Part shown: one piece after another, positions 38,110 to 46,788 of the stretch | Layout of the letters: the number at the start of each line of letters is the position of its first letter | How positions within the stretch are numbered: the first letter of the stretch is position 1 | DNA from: Kitasatospora sp. NBC_00458 | Lineage (GTDB): Bacteria; Actinomycetota; Actinomycetes; Streptomycetales; Streptomycetaceae | Direction of reading: 5' to 3' | NCBI RefSeq assembly: GCF_036013975.1 | Contig: NZ_CP107904.1 | Span: 1,984,001 to 2,048,000 of the forward strand | Length of the DNA: 64,000 bases | Notes under the pieces: model-generated | The model's database searches: none | Told to the model about the DNA's origin: nothing | The model's input: only the letters and a program-made list of their open reading frames with translations | Position numbers and translations under genes: made by a program

Positions 38110-39527
38110 ATCCGCTCGAAGGATCGGTAGCGCTCCCAGTCGGTGATGGCGCTGTCGTAGGCGGCCTGTTCGACCCTGGCCATGTGCAGGTAGTGCTCGA
38201 CCACGTCGTCGCCGAACGCGGCCCGGGCCGCCTCGCTGGCGCCCCACAGGTCGGCCGCCTCGCGGAGCGAGCCGGGCACCCGGGCGTAGTCGTCGACGGC
38301 GTAGGCGTTGCCCAGGCAGGGTGCGGGCAGCTCCAGCTTGTGCTGTACCCCGTGCAGCCCCGCGGCGATCATCCCGGCCACCGCGAGATAGGGGTTGACG
38401 TCCCCGCCGGGTACCCGGTTCTCCATCCGCAGGCCCGGGCCGTGGCCGACCACCCGGTAGGCGCAGGTGCGGTTGTCCCGGCCCCAGGCGACCGCCGTCG
38501 GGGCGAAGGAGCCCGGGCGGTACCGCTTGTAGGAGTTGATGTTGGGCGCGTACAGCAGGGTGAACTCGCGCAGCGCGAGCAGCTGGCCGGCCAGGAAGTG
38601 CCGCATGGTGTCGGTCATCCGCCCGTCGGACCCGGCGAAGGCCGGCGCGCCGACGGCGTCGCGCAGCGAGAGGTGGATGTGGCAGCTGTTGCCCTCGCGC
38701 TCGTCGTACTTGGCCATGAAGGTGAGCGCGCAGCCGAGTTGGGCGGCGATCTCCTTGGCGCCGGTCTTGTACACGCTGTGCTGGTCGCAGGTGGTGAGCG
38801 CGTCGGCGTAGCGGAAGGCGATCTCGTGCTGGCCGAGGTTGCACTCCCCCTTGGCGGACTCCACGACGAGGCCGGCGCCGGCCATCTCGGTGCGGATCCG
38901 GGAGAGCAGCGGCTCGACCCGGGCGGTGCCGAGCAGCGAGTAGTCGACGTTGTAGAGGTTGGCCGGGGTCAGGCTGCGGTAGCCGCCCTGCCAGGCCTGC
39001 TCGTAGGTGTCGCGGAAGACCAGGAACTCCAGCTCGGTGCCGATGTCGGCGGCCAGGCCGTGCTCGGCCAGCCGCTCGATCTGGCGGCGCAGCAGCTGGC
39101 GGGGGGCGGCCGCGACCGGGTGGCCGCCGTGCCTGGCCAGGTCGGCGGTGACCTGGGCGGTGCCGGGCTGCCAGGGGGTGAGCCGGAGGGTGCCGAGGTC
39201 GGGGCGCATGGTGAAGTCGCCGTAGCCGGTCTCCCAGGAGGAGAGCGCGTAGCCGTCCACCGTGTTGAGGTCGACGTCGACGGCGAGCAGGTAGTCGCAG
39301 GCCTCCGCGCCGTTCTCGGCCACCTCGTCGAGGAAGAACCGGGCGGCGAAGCGCTTGCCCTGCAGCCGGCCCTGCATGTCGGTGAAGGCGAGCGCGACGG
39401 TGTGGACCTCACCGGCGTCGACCAGGGCGCGCAGTTCGTCCAGGGGGAGCGGGGCTCGGCGCGGCGCACCCGGGGCGGCTCCTGCGGGCGCGGCGGCACC
39501 GCCGGGCGCGGCGACGTGGTCGGACAT
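38106..39527 (-). CDS. Glutamine-synthetase-like gamma-glutamyl-amine ligase (GlnA4-type)
   Basis: 473 residues from the ATG at 39527. GS fold: metal/ATP residues in GTELEFLVFRD, NLGQHEIAF, HIHLSLRD and MENRVPGGDVNPYLAVA. It is a divergent non-GlnA1 homologue. In S. coelicolor the gene in this neighbourhood (glnA4) was shown to make gamma-glutamylethanolamide, so ethanolamine or a polyamine, rather than ammonia, is the probable substrate. First gene of the operon with aldehyde dehydrogenase and SDR; divergent from the C26 hydrolase. Confidence 0.92.
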   Translation of the reverse strand: MSDHVAAPGGAAAPAGAAPGAPRRAPLPLDELRALVDAGEVHTVALAFTDMQGRLQGKRFAARFFLDEVAENGAEACDYLLAVDVDLNTVDGYALSSWETGYGDFTMRPDLGTLRLTPWQPGTAQVTADLARHGGHPVAAAPRQLLRRQIERLAEHGLAADIGTELEFLVFRDTYEQAWQGGYRSLTPANLYNVDYSLLGTARVEPLLSRIRTEMAGAGLVVESAKGECNLGQHEIAFRYADALTTCDQHSVYKTGAKEIAAQLGCALTFMAKYDEREGNSCHIHLSLRDAVGAPAFAGSDGRMTDTMRHFLAGQLLALREFTLLYAPNINSYKRYRPGSFAPTAVAWGRDNRTCAYRVVGHGPGLRMENRVPGGDVNPYLAVAGMIAAGLHGVQHKLELPAPCLGNAYAVDDYARVPGSLREAADLWGASEAARAAFGDDVVEHYLHMARVEQAAYDSAITDWERYRSFERM

Positions 39528-39680
39528 GGCCGGCCTCCTCCTCCATCACGCTGCGAGATCGTTCGGTCACAGCGAACCGTACGGCCTGCCACTGACAGCG
39601 CGGAAGAGGGCGGGCGGGTGTGGCGCGCCGATATGCGTGGTTGGCGGTGTATCGGGTGGTGCGGGAGGAGAATGCCCGCC

Positions 39681-40418
39681 ATGGATCGCAGGCCTTTTGT
39701 CGGCGTCAGCACCTATCTGGTGGACGCGAGTTGGAGCGACTGGAGGGACCGCCGGGTGGCCCTGGTGCCCGAGCGGTACACCTCGTACGTACGGGAGTCG
39801 GGCGGGATCGCGGTGCTGCTGCCGCCGGACGCCGCGGAGCGCGCACCGGAGGTGCTGGCGCGGCTGGACGCCCTGGTCATCGCGGGCGGGCCGGACATCG
39901 ACCCGGCCTACTACGGTCAGCGGCCGCACCCGCTCACCGACGTGGACTCGGGCGAGCGGGACGTCTGGGAGTGCGCGCTGCTGCGGGCGGCGCTCGCGGC
40001 CGGCATGCCGCTGCTGGGCATCTGCCGGGGCATGCAGGTGCTGAACGTGGTCTGCGGGGGCACCCTGGTGCAGCACCTGCCGGACGTCGTCGAGGTGGAC
40101 GTGCACACCGGCTCGCCCGGGAAGTACGGGACGCACGTGGTGCGGCCGGTCCCGGGGACGCTGCTCGGCGGGCTGCTGCCGGAGCCCGAGCTGACCGTGC
40201 CCACCTTCCACCACCAGGCGGTGGACCGGCTCGGCACGGGCCTGCGCGTCGGTGCGCACGCCCCGGACGGCACGGTGGAGGCGGTGGAGGGGCCGGGGTT
40301 CACGCTGGGAGTGCAGTGGCACCCGGAGCAGGGGGACGACCTGCGGGTGATGCAGGCGCTGGTCCGGGCGGCGACCGCGGCCCGGGCGGTGCAGCCGGAG
40401 CCGGTCGAGGTGGGGTAG
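39681..40418 (+). CDS. Gamma-glutamyl-gamma-aminobutyrate hydrolase-like peptidase C26
   Basis: 245 residues from the ATG at 39681, with GGAGGAG 10 nt upstream; the ATG at 39672 is too close to that site. Class I glutamine amidotransferase-type hydrolase: nucleophile in LLGICRGMQVLNV, and the catalytic His-x-Glu in GVQWHPEQ. Expected to release glutamate from the gamma-glutamylated product of the divergent operon, closing the pathway. Confidence 0.93.
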   Translation: MDRRPFVGVSTYLVDASWSDWRDRRVALVPERYTSYVRESGGIAVLLPPDAAERAPEVLARLDALVIAGGPDIDPAYYGQRPHPLTDVDSGERDVWECALLRAALAAGMPLLGICRGMQVLNVVCGGTLVQHLPDVVEVDVHTGSPGKYGTHVVRPVPGTLLGGLLPEPELTVPTFHHQAVDRLGTGLRVGAHAPDGTVEAVEGPGFTLGVQWHPEQGDDLRVMQALVRAATAARAVQPEPVEVG

Positions 40419-40463
40419 CCGCCGGGCGGGGCGGCCCGTCCGCGCCCGTCCACGCCCGTCCGT

Positions 40464-40493
40464 GCCCGCACCCCGGGTGAGTGGGGTGCGGGC
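40464..40493. terminator. Terminator between convergent C26 hydrolase and SGNH hydrolase genes
   Basis: 11-bp stem GCCCGCACCCC/GGGGTGCGGGC, 8-nt loop. Confidence 0.75.
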
Positions 40494-40533
40494 GGGGCGC
40501 CCCACCGGTGCTCGGGCGCCGCTCGGGCGGGCC

Positions 40534-41424
40534 TCAGGCGGTGGTCGGCGCCGGGCCGCCGGACGCCGCGCCGGCCGGTACCCCGGCCTCCGCGTCGGCC
40601 CCGGCCCCGGGCAGCCGGGCGGCGGCGTCGAGGAGGGCGGGGAGCATGCGGGCGGCGTGCTCGGCGTAGCCGCGGGAGCTGGGGTGGACCCCGTCGGGGC
40701 AGAGGAGGTCGGCCCGGTCCCGGAACTCGGGGCCGGAGGACGGCGCGAGCGGCGTACCGGCGCGGACGGCGGCGCGGGTCTGCAGGCGGGCGAGGCGCCG
40801 GGAGCGGTGCCCGCCCAGCAGGCGGACGGGGGTGCGGAAGCCGGGCGCGTGGCCGGGGTCGGGGCACGGCACGACGACCGGCTGCCAGCCGGTCTCGCGG
40901 AGCCGCCCGAGCAGCAGCGCGAACCGGCGGGCGGAGCGGCCGAGGGGCAGCGGGAGGAGGGCGTCGTTGCCCCCGACGATCACCACGGCGAGCCCGGGCC
41001 GCAGCCGCGCCGCCCTGGCGACCTGGTGGCGCAGGCCGGTCGTGGTGGCACCGACCCGGGCGAGGACGCGCAGCTCGACCGGCCGGTCGAGCCGGTCGCC
41101 GAGGGCCTGGGCGAGCCGGGCGCCGAGCGTCTCCTCGGCCCGGCCTGCGCCGAGGCTCCGGGCGAGCGAGTCGCCCAGCATCAGCAGGGTGACCGGCCGC
41201 TCGTCGGCGGGTTCGGCCGGGCCGTAGCGGCCGTCGGCGCGGGGGGCCGTCCAGTCGGCGGGCGGGCGGCGCATCAGCAGCCGGCTGTAGAGGCGGGAGG
41301 CGGCGAGCCCGGCCCGCACCAGCGGGCGGCGGGCGGCGGGGGCGGTGCGGGCGGCGGTGCGGGCGGCTTCGGCGGGCGGGGTGGTGGCGGCGTCCGGGGT
41401 GACCGGTGCGGTCGGGGCGGGCAT
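40534..41424 (-). CDS. SGNH/GDSL hydrolase
   Basis: 296 residues. Block I TLLMLGDSLARSLG (catalytic Ser), block III VIVGGNDALLPL and block V DGVHPSSRGYAEH (catalytic Asp/His) are intact. The N-terminus is Ala/Pro/Arg-rich without a signal peptide, and the C-terminal 30 residues are low-complexity. It lies 82 bp after the ketosynthase on the same strand, so it may act as the esterase/thioesterase of that cluster (inference). Confidence 0.88.
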   Translation of the reverse strand: MPAPTAPVTPDAATTPPAEAARTAARTAPAARRPLVRAGLAASRLYSRLLMRRPPADWTAPRADGRYGPAEPADERPVTLLMLGDSLARSLGAGRAEETLGARLAQALGDRLDRPVELRVLARVGATTTGLRHQVARAARLRPGLAVVIVGGNDALLPLPLGRSARRFALLLGRLRETGWQPVVVPCPDPGHAPGFRTPVRLLGGHRSRRLARLQTRAAVRAGTPLAPSSGPEFRDRADLLCPDGVHPSSRGYAEHAARMLPALLDAAARLPGAGADAEAGVPAGAASGGPAPTTA

Positions 41425-41506
41425 GGCGGGACTCCGGGGCTGGCGGGCAGACGGGCTGGCGGGCAGGGGGCTGGGGGCGGACGGGCAGGGGCAGGGGCAA
41501 GGGCGT

Positions 41507-42745
41507 TCAGGCGGTGGTCAGGACGACGGCCGCGTTCTGGCCGCCGAAGCCGCTGGAGACCGAGACGGCGGCCTGGAGCCGCGCCCGCCTCGGCACCTTG
41601 GTCACCACGTCGAGATCGATCGCGTCGTCCGGCCGGTCGAGGTTGGCGGTGGGCGGGATCAGTCCGTGCTGCAGGGTCAGCACGGTGACCGCCGCCTCGA
41701 TGGCGCCGGCCGCGCCCAGGCAGTGGCCGATCACGCTCTTGACCGCCGTGACCGGGGGCGGGTCGCGGAAGACCTGCCGCAGGGCGGCCGCCTCCGCGAG
41801 GTCGTTGAGCGTGGTGCCGGTGCCGTGCGCGTTGACGTGCCCGATCTCGTGCGGGGCCAGTCCGGCGTCGGCGAGCGCGGCCCGGACGGCGCGCGCCAGG
41901 CCCGCACCGTCCGGGCGGGGCGCCGTGAAGTGGTGGGCGTCCGCGGCGGAGCCGTGGCCCGCCAGGCGGGCGCGCGGGCGGGCACCGCGGGCCCGGGCGT
42001 CTGCGGCGCGTTCCAGCACCAGGACGCCCGCGCCCTCGCCGAGCACGAAGCCGTCCCGGTCCGCGTCGAACGGCCGGGAGGCACCGGCCGGGTCGTGCCT
42101 GCGGCGGGAGAGCGCGCCGAGCCGGTCGAAGGAGGTCGCGACCATGGGGGTGCGGCCGCTCTCCGCGCCGCCGGCCAGCACCACGTCGCAGGTGCCGGCC
42201 CGGAGCAGGTCGCAGGCGATGCCGAGGGCGGTGGTGCCGGACGCGCAGGCCGTGCTGGTCACCAGGTTGGGGCCGCGGGCGCCGAGGTCGAGACCGACCT
42301 CACCGGCGGCCATGTTGGGGATGGAGCGCGGCACCATCAGCGGGGAGACCCGGTCCGGCCGGCCCTCCGCGAGCCGTCCGTACTCGGCGGCGTGGGTGTC
42401 CGTGCTGCTGGCGCTCACCCCGAGCACCACGCCGACCCGGTCCGCGTCCCAGCCGGCCGGGTCGAGTCCGGCGTCGGCGACGGCCTCCCTGGCGGCCAGG
42501 ACGGCGAGTTGGGCGAACCGGTCGAGCCGCCGGGCCAGCCGGCCGCCGAGCAGCGCGACCGGGTCGAAGTCTCCGGCCTGGCAGGAGAAGTCGACGTTCA
42601 GACCGGCGAGGCGCGGGTCGGTCCGGGCGGTCGGCTCGCCGCCGAGCAGGTGCTCCCAGCCGGCCGCCACGCCGAAGCCGGCGGGGGTGACCAGTCCGAG
42701 CCCGGTCACCGCCACCGACCGGGCGGCCGCCGTGTGAGCGCTCAA
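41507..42745 (-). CDS. Beta-ketoacyl-ACP synthase (KAS I/II-like)
   Basis: 412 residues from the TTG at 42745, overlapping the ACP stop (TTGA). The condensing-enzyme triad is complete: Cys in STACASGTTALG, His in NAHGTGTTLNDLAE and His in VKSVIGHCLGAAGA. The gatekeeper region GASRPFDADRDGFVLGEGA is normal. It is a stand-alone elongating ketosynthase coupled to its own ACP, apart from the main fab cluster, which points to a dedicated acyl product. Confidence 0.93.
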   Translation of the reverse strand: MSAHTAAARSVAVTGLGLVTPAGFGVAAGWEHLLGGEPTARTDPRLAGLNVDFSCQAGDFDPVALLGGRLARRLDRFAQLAVLAAREAVADAGLDPAGWDADRVGVVLGVSASSTDTHAAEYGRLAEGRPDRVSPLMVPRSIPNMAAGEVGLDLGARGPNLVTSTACASGTTALGIACDLLRAGTCDVVLAGGAESGRTPMVATSFDRLGALSRRRHDPAGASRPFDADRDGFVLGEGAGVLVLERAADARARGARPRARLAGHGSAADAHHFTAPRPDGAGLARAVRAALADAGLAPHEIGHVNAHGTGTTLNDLAEAAALRQVFRDPPPVTAVKSVIGHCLGAAGAIEAAVTVLTLQHGLIPPTANLDRPDDAIDLDVVTKVPRRARLQAAVSVSSGFGGQNAAVVLTTA

Positions 42746-43110
42746 CTGACGGCGCCCGCGGCCAGATCGGCGCCGGTCAGCGGGGCGCCGCCGGGAGCCG
42801 GGACCGCCCCTGCCGGCGGGACGGCGGCCGTTGCGGTGGCCGTTGCGGTGGCGGTTTCGGCTTCGGCTTCGGCGGTTGCGGTTTCGGCCAGGACGCCATC
42901 GGCGTGGGCGACGAGTCCGCCGAGCGTGGAATCCGGCCGGATGTCGCTGACGGTGGCGCCGATCCGCTCCTCGACCAGCAGGGAGAGCTCGACCAGCGCG
43001 AGGCTGTCCAGGTCCAGCGAGGCCAGCGTGGCGCCGGGCGTGACCAGTGCGGCGGGGACGTCGAACTCCTCGACCAGGCAGTCGCGCAGGACGGTGAAGG
43101 TGTCGGACAT
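42742..43110 (-). CDS. Acyl carrier protein with low-complexity tail
   Basis: 122 residues. The ACP fold is in 1-75 with the phosphopantetheine serine in SLDLDSLALVELSLLVEE. Residues 76-122 are Ala/Thr/Glu/Pro-rich, encoded by short repeats of GGTTGCGGT/TTCGGCTTCGG type, an unusual extension for a discrete ACP (about 80 residues is normal). Coupled to the ketosynthase downstream. Confidence 0.9.
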   Translation of the reverse strand: MSDTFTVLRDCLVEEFDVPAALVTPGATLASLDLDSLALVELSLLVEERIGATVSDIRPDSTLGGLVAHADGVLAETATAEAEAETATATATATAAVPPAGAVPAPGGAPLTGADLAAGAVS

Positions 43111-43154
43111 GGGGCGTTCCTTTCGATGGCGGGAGGTGTGAACGGCCGGGCCGT

Positions 43155-44651
43155 TCAGTCCGGTTCGGGCACGAGGACGGCCCTCGGCACCGGGCGCCGG
43201 CCCGGCAGCCGGAGCCAGGCGAGCAGGACGGCGACCGCCGCGACGGCCCCGCCGACCCGGGCGGCGGCGGTGAGCCCGGTGGCGAACGCGGCCGCGTCAC
43301 CCGTCGCCGCACCGGCCCCGGCGGTGGCCAGCACGGAGCCGAGCACCGCCACCCCGAGGGTGGAACCGACCTGCCGGGTCGCGTCGTTGAGGGCCGACCC
43401 GACCCCGGCCATGGCGGCCGGCACGGCGCTCATCACCAGTTCGGTGGCGACCGGCGCGAGCAGTCCGGCGCCGAATCCGGAGACCGCCTCGAAGGCGAAC
43501 ACCGGCGCGTCCCCCGACTCCGCACCGAGGCGGCCGAGCTGGACGAATCCGGCGGCGATCAGCAACTGCCCGACGGCCACCGGCACACGCGCCCCGGCGT
43601 ACCGGGCGACCACCGGGCCGAGGACGGCTCCGACCGCCAGTCCCAGTGACAGCGGGACCATCCGCAGTCCGGCCTGCCAGGCGGACAGGCCGCGGACCTG
43701 CTGGAGGTAGAGGGTCAGCAGGAACATCGCGCCGAACATCGCGAAGGACATCAGCGCCAGCGACACCGTGGCCGGCCAGGCCGGGCCGTCGCGCAGCAGC
43801 CGCAGCGGCACCATCGGTGCGGCGCAGCGGAGTTGGCGCAGCACGAAGAGGGAGGTCAGCAGCGCGGCGGCGGCGAGTGCGGCGAGCACCCCGGGGCTGG
43901 TCCAGCCGCGTCCGGGCGCCTCGATGATCCCCCAGACCAGGGCGAGCAGGGCGGCGCAGGAGAGCGGCGCGCCGAGCCGGTCCAGCGGCCGGGCCTCGGG
44001 GTCGCGCGACTCGGGGACCACCGGGGTCACCGCCAGGAGTACCGCCACCACGGGGACGTTGAGCCAGAACGCGGCCTGCCAGCCGTGCTGTTCGACCAGT
44101 CGGCCGCCGACCACCGGGCCGAACAGCGCACCGATCCCGGCGACCGCCGCCCAGATCCCGATCGCCCGCCGCCGGTCGTCCGCCGCGGGCAGCACGTGCA
44201 CGACGGTGGAGAGCGTGGCGGGCATGAAGAGGGCCGCGCCGACGCCCATCGCGCAGCGGGCGGCGACCAGCGCGGCCGGGCCGTCGCCGAGCGCGCCCGC
44301 CACCGAGGCGAGCGCGCAGACGGCGAGCCCGGCGGCGAAGGCCCGCCGCCGGCCGTACCGGTCGCCGAGGGCTCCGGCGGCGAGCACGCAGCCGCCGAGG
44401 GCGAGCGCGTAGCCGTCGACGATCCACTGGGTCTCGGCCAGGGTCGGGCCGAGGTCGGCGCGCAGGCCGGGGATCGCCACGTTGAGGACGGTGAAGTCGA
44501 GTCCGAGGAGGAAGAGGGCGGCGCAGACGACGGCGACCGCCGCCCAGGCGCGCGTCCTGGTCACCGGCCCGGCCGCGGCGCCGGGTCCGGGCCGGGCTCC
44601 GAGGCCGGGTCGGGTTCCGGGTGCGGGTCCGGGTCCGGTCGAGGGGTCCAC
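43155..44651 (-). CDS. MFS transporter, DHA2 (EmrB/QacA-like), 14 TM
   Basis: 498 residues from the GTG at 44651, 7 nt after the methyltransferase stop with GAGG between; the ATG at 44687 would overlap the preceding gene. Motif A appears as GALGDRYGRRRAF and motif C as GIGALFGPVVGGRL. About 14 hydrophobic segments. It lies between the methyltransferase and ACP genes and is the likely exporter of the cluster product. Confidence 0.93.
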   Translation of the reverse strand: MDPSTGPGPAPGTRPGLGARPGPGAAAGPVTRTRAWAAVAVVCAALFLLGLDFTVLNVAIPGLRADLGPTLAETQWIVDGYALALGGCVLAAGALGDRYGRRRAFAAGLAVCALASVAGALGDGPAALVAARCAMGVGAALFMPATLSTVVHVLPAADDRRRAIGIWAAVAGIGALFGPVVGGRLVEQHGWQAAFWLNVPVVAVLLAVTPVVPESRDPEARPLDRLGAPLSCAALLALVWGIIEAPGRGWTSPGVLAALAAAALLTSLFVLRQLRCAAPMVPLRLLRDGPAWPATVSLALMSFAMFGAMFLLTLYLQQVRGLSAWQAGLRMVPLSLGLAVGAVLGPVVARYAGARVPVAVGQLLIAAGFVQLGRLGAESGDAPVFAFEAVSGFGAGLLAPVATELVMSAVPAAMAGVGSALNDATRQVGSTLGVAVLGSVLATAGAGAATGDAAAFATGLTAAARVGGAVAAVAVLLAWLRLPGRRPVPRAVLVPEPD

Positions 44652-44658
44652 CCGGGCC

Positions 44659-45564
44659 TCAGACCGGCAGCCGGAGCGGCTCGTCACGCCGCCGGAAGCC
44701 GATCCGGTAGAGCGTGGCGGCGCCGCGCAGGAAGGTGACCTCGCAGGCGCGCAGGTAGCGGCGGTAGCGGCGGAAGCCGTCCGGGCCGACCAGGTCCTCG
44801 GCCTCGGCGCGGGCCCGCAGCAGCCGGGCGTTCCAGGCGCCCAGGGTGCGGGCGTAGTCCTCGGCGGAGGCGCGGACCGCGGTGACGGCGAAGTACGGGT
44901 CGCAGGCGGTGGCGATCTCGCTCAGCCGGGGCAGCACCGCGCCGGGGAAGATCTCGGCGGCGACGAAGGAGCCGACCGGGCCCTCTCCCCCGGCCACGCC
45001 GTCGTAGGCGATGGTCTGCAGCGACATCCGGGCGCCGGGGCGCAGCCAGCCGTGGCAGCGCTCGAAGTAGCCGCGGTAGGCGGCGAGGCGTTCGGCGGCG
45101 TCCATGTCGGCGGTGGCGAAGTGCTCGAAGGCGCCGATCGAGACGATCCCGTCGTAGGGCCGCTCGGGCCGGTGGCCGTCCCAGCTCTCCAGCCGGACGT
45201 CGACGCCGGGCAGGCCGAGCGCCCGGACGTGGGCGTGCTGGGCGCGGGAGAGGGTGAGCCCGGTGGCCCCGCCGGCCCGGCCGGTGAGGACGGCGTGGGT
45301 GAGCAGGCCGCCCCAGCCGCAGCCGACGTCGAGCAGGCGGAACCCGGCGTCGGAGGCGGCGCCGGCCAGGTCGAGGTGGAGGTCGAGCTTGGCGCGCTGG
45401 GCGCGGGGCAGCGCGGTGGTGTCGGGCTCGCCGGGGGCGATGCCGTCCCAGAGGGCGGCGGAGTAGCTGAGCGTCTCGTCGAGCCAGAGTGCGTAGAACT
45501 CGTTGCCGAGGTCGTAGTGGAACTCGATGTCGGCGGCGCTGGTGCCGACGGTGGTGGTGGTCAT
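44659..45564 (-). CDS. Cyclopropane-fatty-acid-synthase-like methyltransferase
   Basis: 301 residues. HYDLGNEFYALWLDETLSYS (about 16-35) and SAM motif LLDVGCGWGGLLTHAV are CFA-synthase signatures; GAFEHF corresponds to the active-site FEH. It is shorter than E. coli Cfa because it lacks the N-terminal lipid-surface domain, like mycolic-acid-type and ACP-acting relatives. Next to an acyl-ACP desaturase it could methylenate or methylate the new double bond on an ACP-bound chain. Confidence 0.9.
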   Translation of the reverse strand: MTTTTVGTSAADIEFHYDLGNEFYALWLDETLSYSAALWDGIAPGEPDTTALPRAQRAKLDLHLDLAGAASDAGFRLLDVGCGWGGLLTHAVLTGRAGGATGLTLSRAQHAHVRALGLPGVDVRLESWDGHRPERPYDGIVSIGAFEHFATADMDAAERLAAYRGYFERCHGWLRPGARMSLQTIAYDGVAGGEGPVGSFVAAEIFPGAVLPRLSEIATACDPYFAVTAVRASAEDYARTLGAWNARLLRARAEAEDLVGPDGFRRYRRYLRACEVTFLRGAATLYRIGFRRRDEPLRLPV

Positions 45565-45757
45565 GCGGCGGTCGTGCCTCTCCTGTTCGGGGACGGACGG
45601 GTGGCAGACGGTGGGCGGTGGGCGGCGGGCGGTGGGCGGTGGGCGGTGGGCGGTGCGGGACGGGCCACCCGCGAGAAGCGAGGCCGACGGATGCCGGGTG
45701 CCAGGTGCCGGAGATCGGGTGCCGGGGATCGGGTGCCGGGCGCCGCCGCCGTCGGTC
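45565..45757. repeat. Short tandem repeats between methyltransferase and desaturase genes
   Basis: Head-to-tail copies of GGTGGGC (about 45609-45655) and of GATCGGGTGCCGGG (about 45695-45742). No gene and no operator-like symmetry seen. Confidence 0.6.
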
Positions 45758-46711
45758 TCAGGCGGGCGCGGCCCGCTCGCGGCGGGCCCGGACGGCGAGC
45801 GCCTGGGCCCGGCGTTCGACGAACCGGGCGGCCCGGGCGTCGAGCCGCTCCAGGTGCCCGGCGAGCCGGTCGCGGGCCTGCTCGCCCTCGGGGCCGAGGC
45901 CGGTCAGTTCGAGGATCCCGAGCGAGCGGAGCAGCGGGACGAGCACCTCGTCGTGGTGGACCCGCAGGTCGTACACGCCCGCGACGGCGATCTCGCCCGC
46001 CATCCGGGCGAAGCCGGGCATGCCCTGGCCTGGCATGGCGAAGCCGCGGACGGTGGCGTCGAGGGTGACGAGCACGTGGTCCGCGTCCAGTTCCAGTGCG
46101 GCGCGCAGCAGTTCGCGGTAGAAGACCATGTGCAGGTTCTCGTCCTGGGCGACCCTGGCGAGCAGGCGGTCGCAGACCGGGTCGCCGCTGAGCCGGCCGG
46201 TGTTGCGGTGGCTGACCCGGGTGGCGAGCTCCTGGACGGCCGCGTAGGCGACGAGGCCGAGCACGCCGGTCGGTTCGGGGACGGCTCCGGCGGCGACCTG
46301 GGCCATCCGGGCGCGTTCCAGGGCGGTCGGGTCGACGGCGCGGGAGGCGTGCAGGTAGCCGCGGATGGCGGCGGCGTGCCGGTCCTCCTCGGCGGTCCAG
46401 CGGTGCAGCCAGGCGCCCCAGGCGCCGTCCCGGGAGGTCTGTGCGGCGATGGTCCGGTGGTAGCCGGGGAGGTTGTCCTCGGTCAGCAGGTTGACCACCA
46501 GGGCGGAGCGGATCGCCGGGGCGAGCGCGGAGTGCTCGGGCCGCCAGGGTTCACCGTCGAGCGGCCCGTCGAAGTCCCGGCCGAGGCTCCACGGCACGTA
46601 CTGGTGCGGGAACCATTCGCGCGCCGCGGCGATGTGACGATTCATCAGTTCTTCGGCAGCGGGCTCCAGTTCGACGAGCCAGTGGACGGCTCGCACCGTG
46701 TTGATCTTCAC
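45758..46711 (-). CDS. Acyl-[ACP] desaturase (soluble diiron)
   Basis: 317 residues, GTG start at 46711. The four-helix diiron ligands are visible: Glu/His in LLTEDNLPGYHR, the EExxH of TAEEDRHAAAI, Glu in AVQELATRVSH and DENLHMVFYREL. This is the plant/actinobacterial soluble stearoyl-ACP desaturase family. It starts the cluster, with the CFA-like methyltransferase next, separated by a 193-bp repeat-rich gap. Confidence 0.93.
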   Translation of the reverse strand: MKINTVRAVHWLVELEPAAEELMNRHIAAAREWFPHQYVPWSLGRDFDGPLDGEPWRPEHSALAPAIRSALVVNLLTEDNLPGYHRTIAAQTSRDGAWGAWLHRWTAEEDRHAAAIRGYLHASRAVDPTALERARMAQVAAGAVPEPTGVLGLVAYAAVQELATRVSHRNTGRLSGDPVCDRLLARVAQDENLHMVFYRELLRAALELDADHVLVTLDATVRGFAMPGQGMPGFARMAGEIAVAGVYDLRVHHDEVLVPLLRSLGILELTGLGPEGEQARDRLAGHLERLDARAARFVERRAQALAVRARRERAAPA

Positions 46712-46788
46712 GGGCGCCGATCGTTGCGCAGGCGCACGGGGGCGCGCAAACCGGCTTCACCCGGTCGGGTGAGCCCCTTCGGGAGGAT

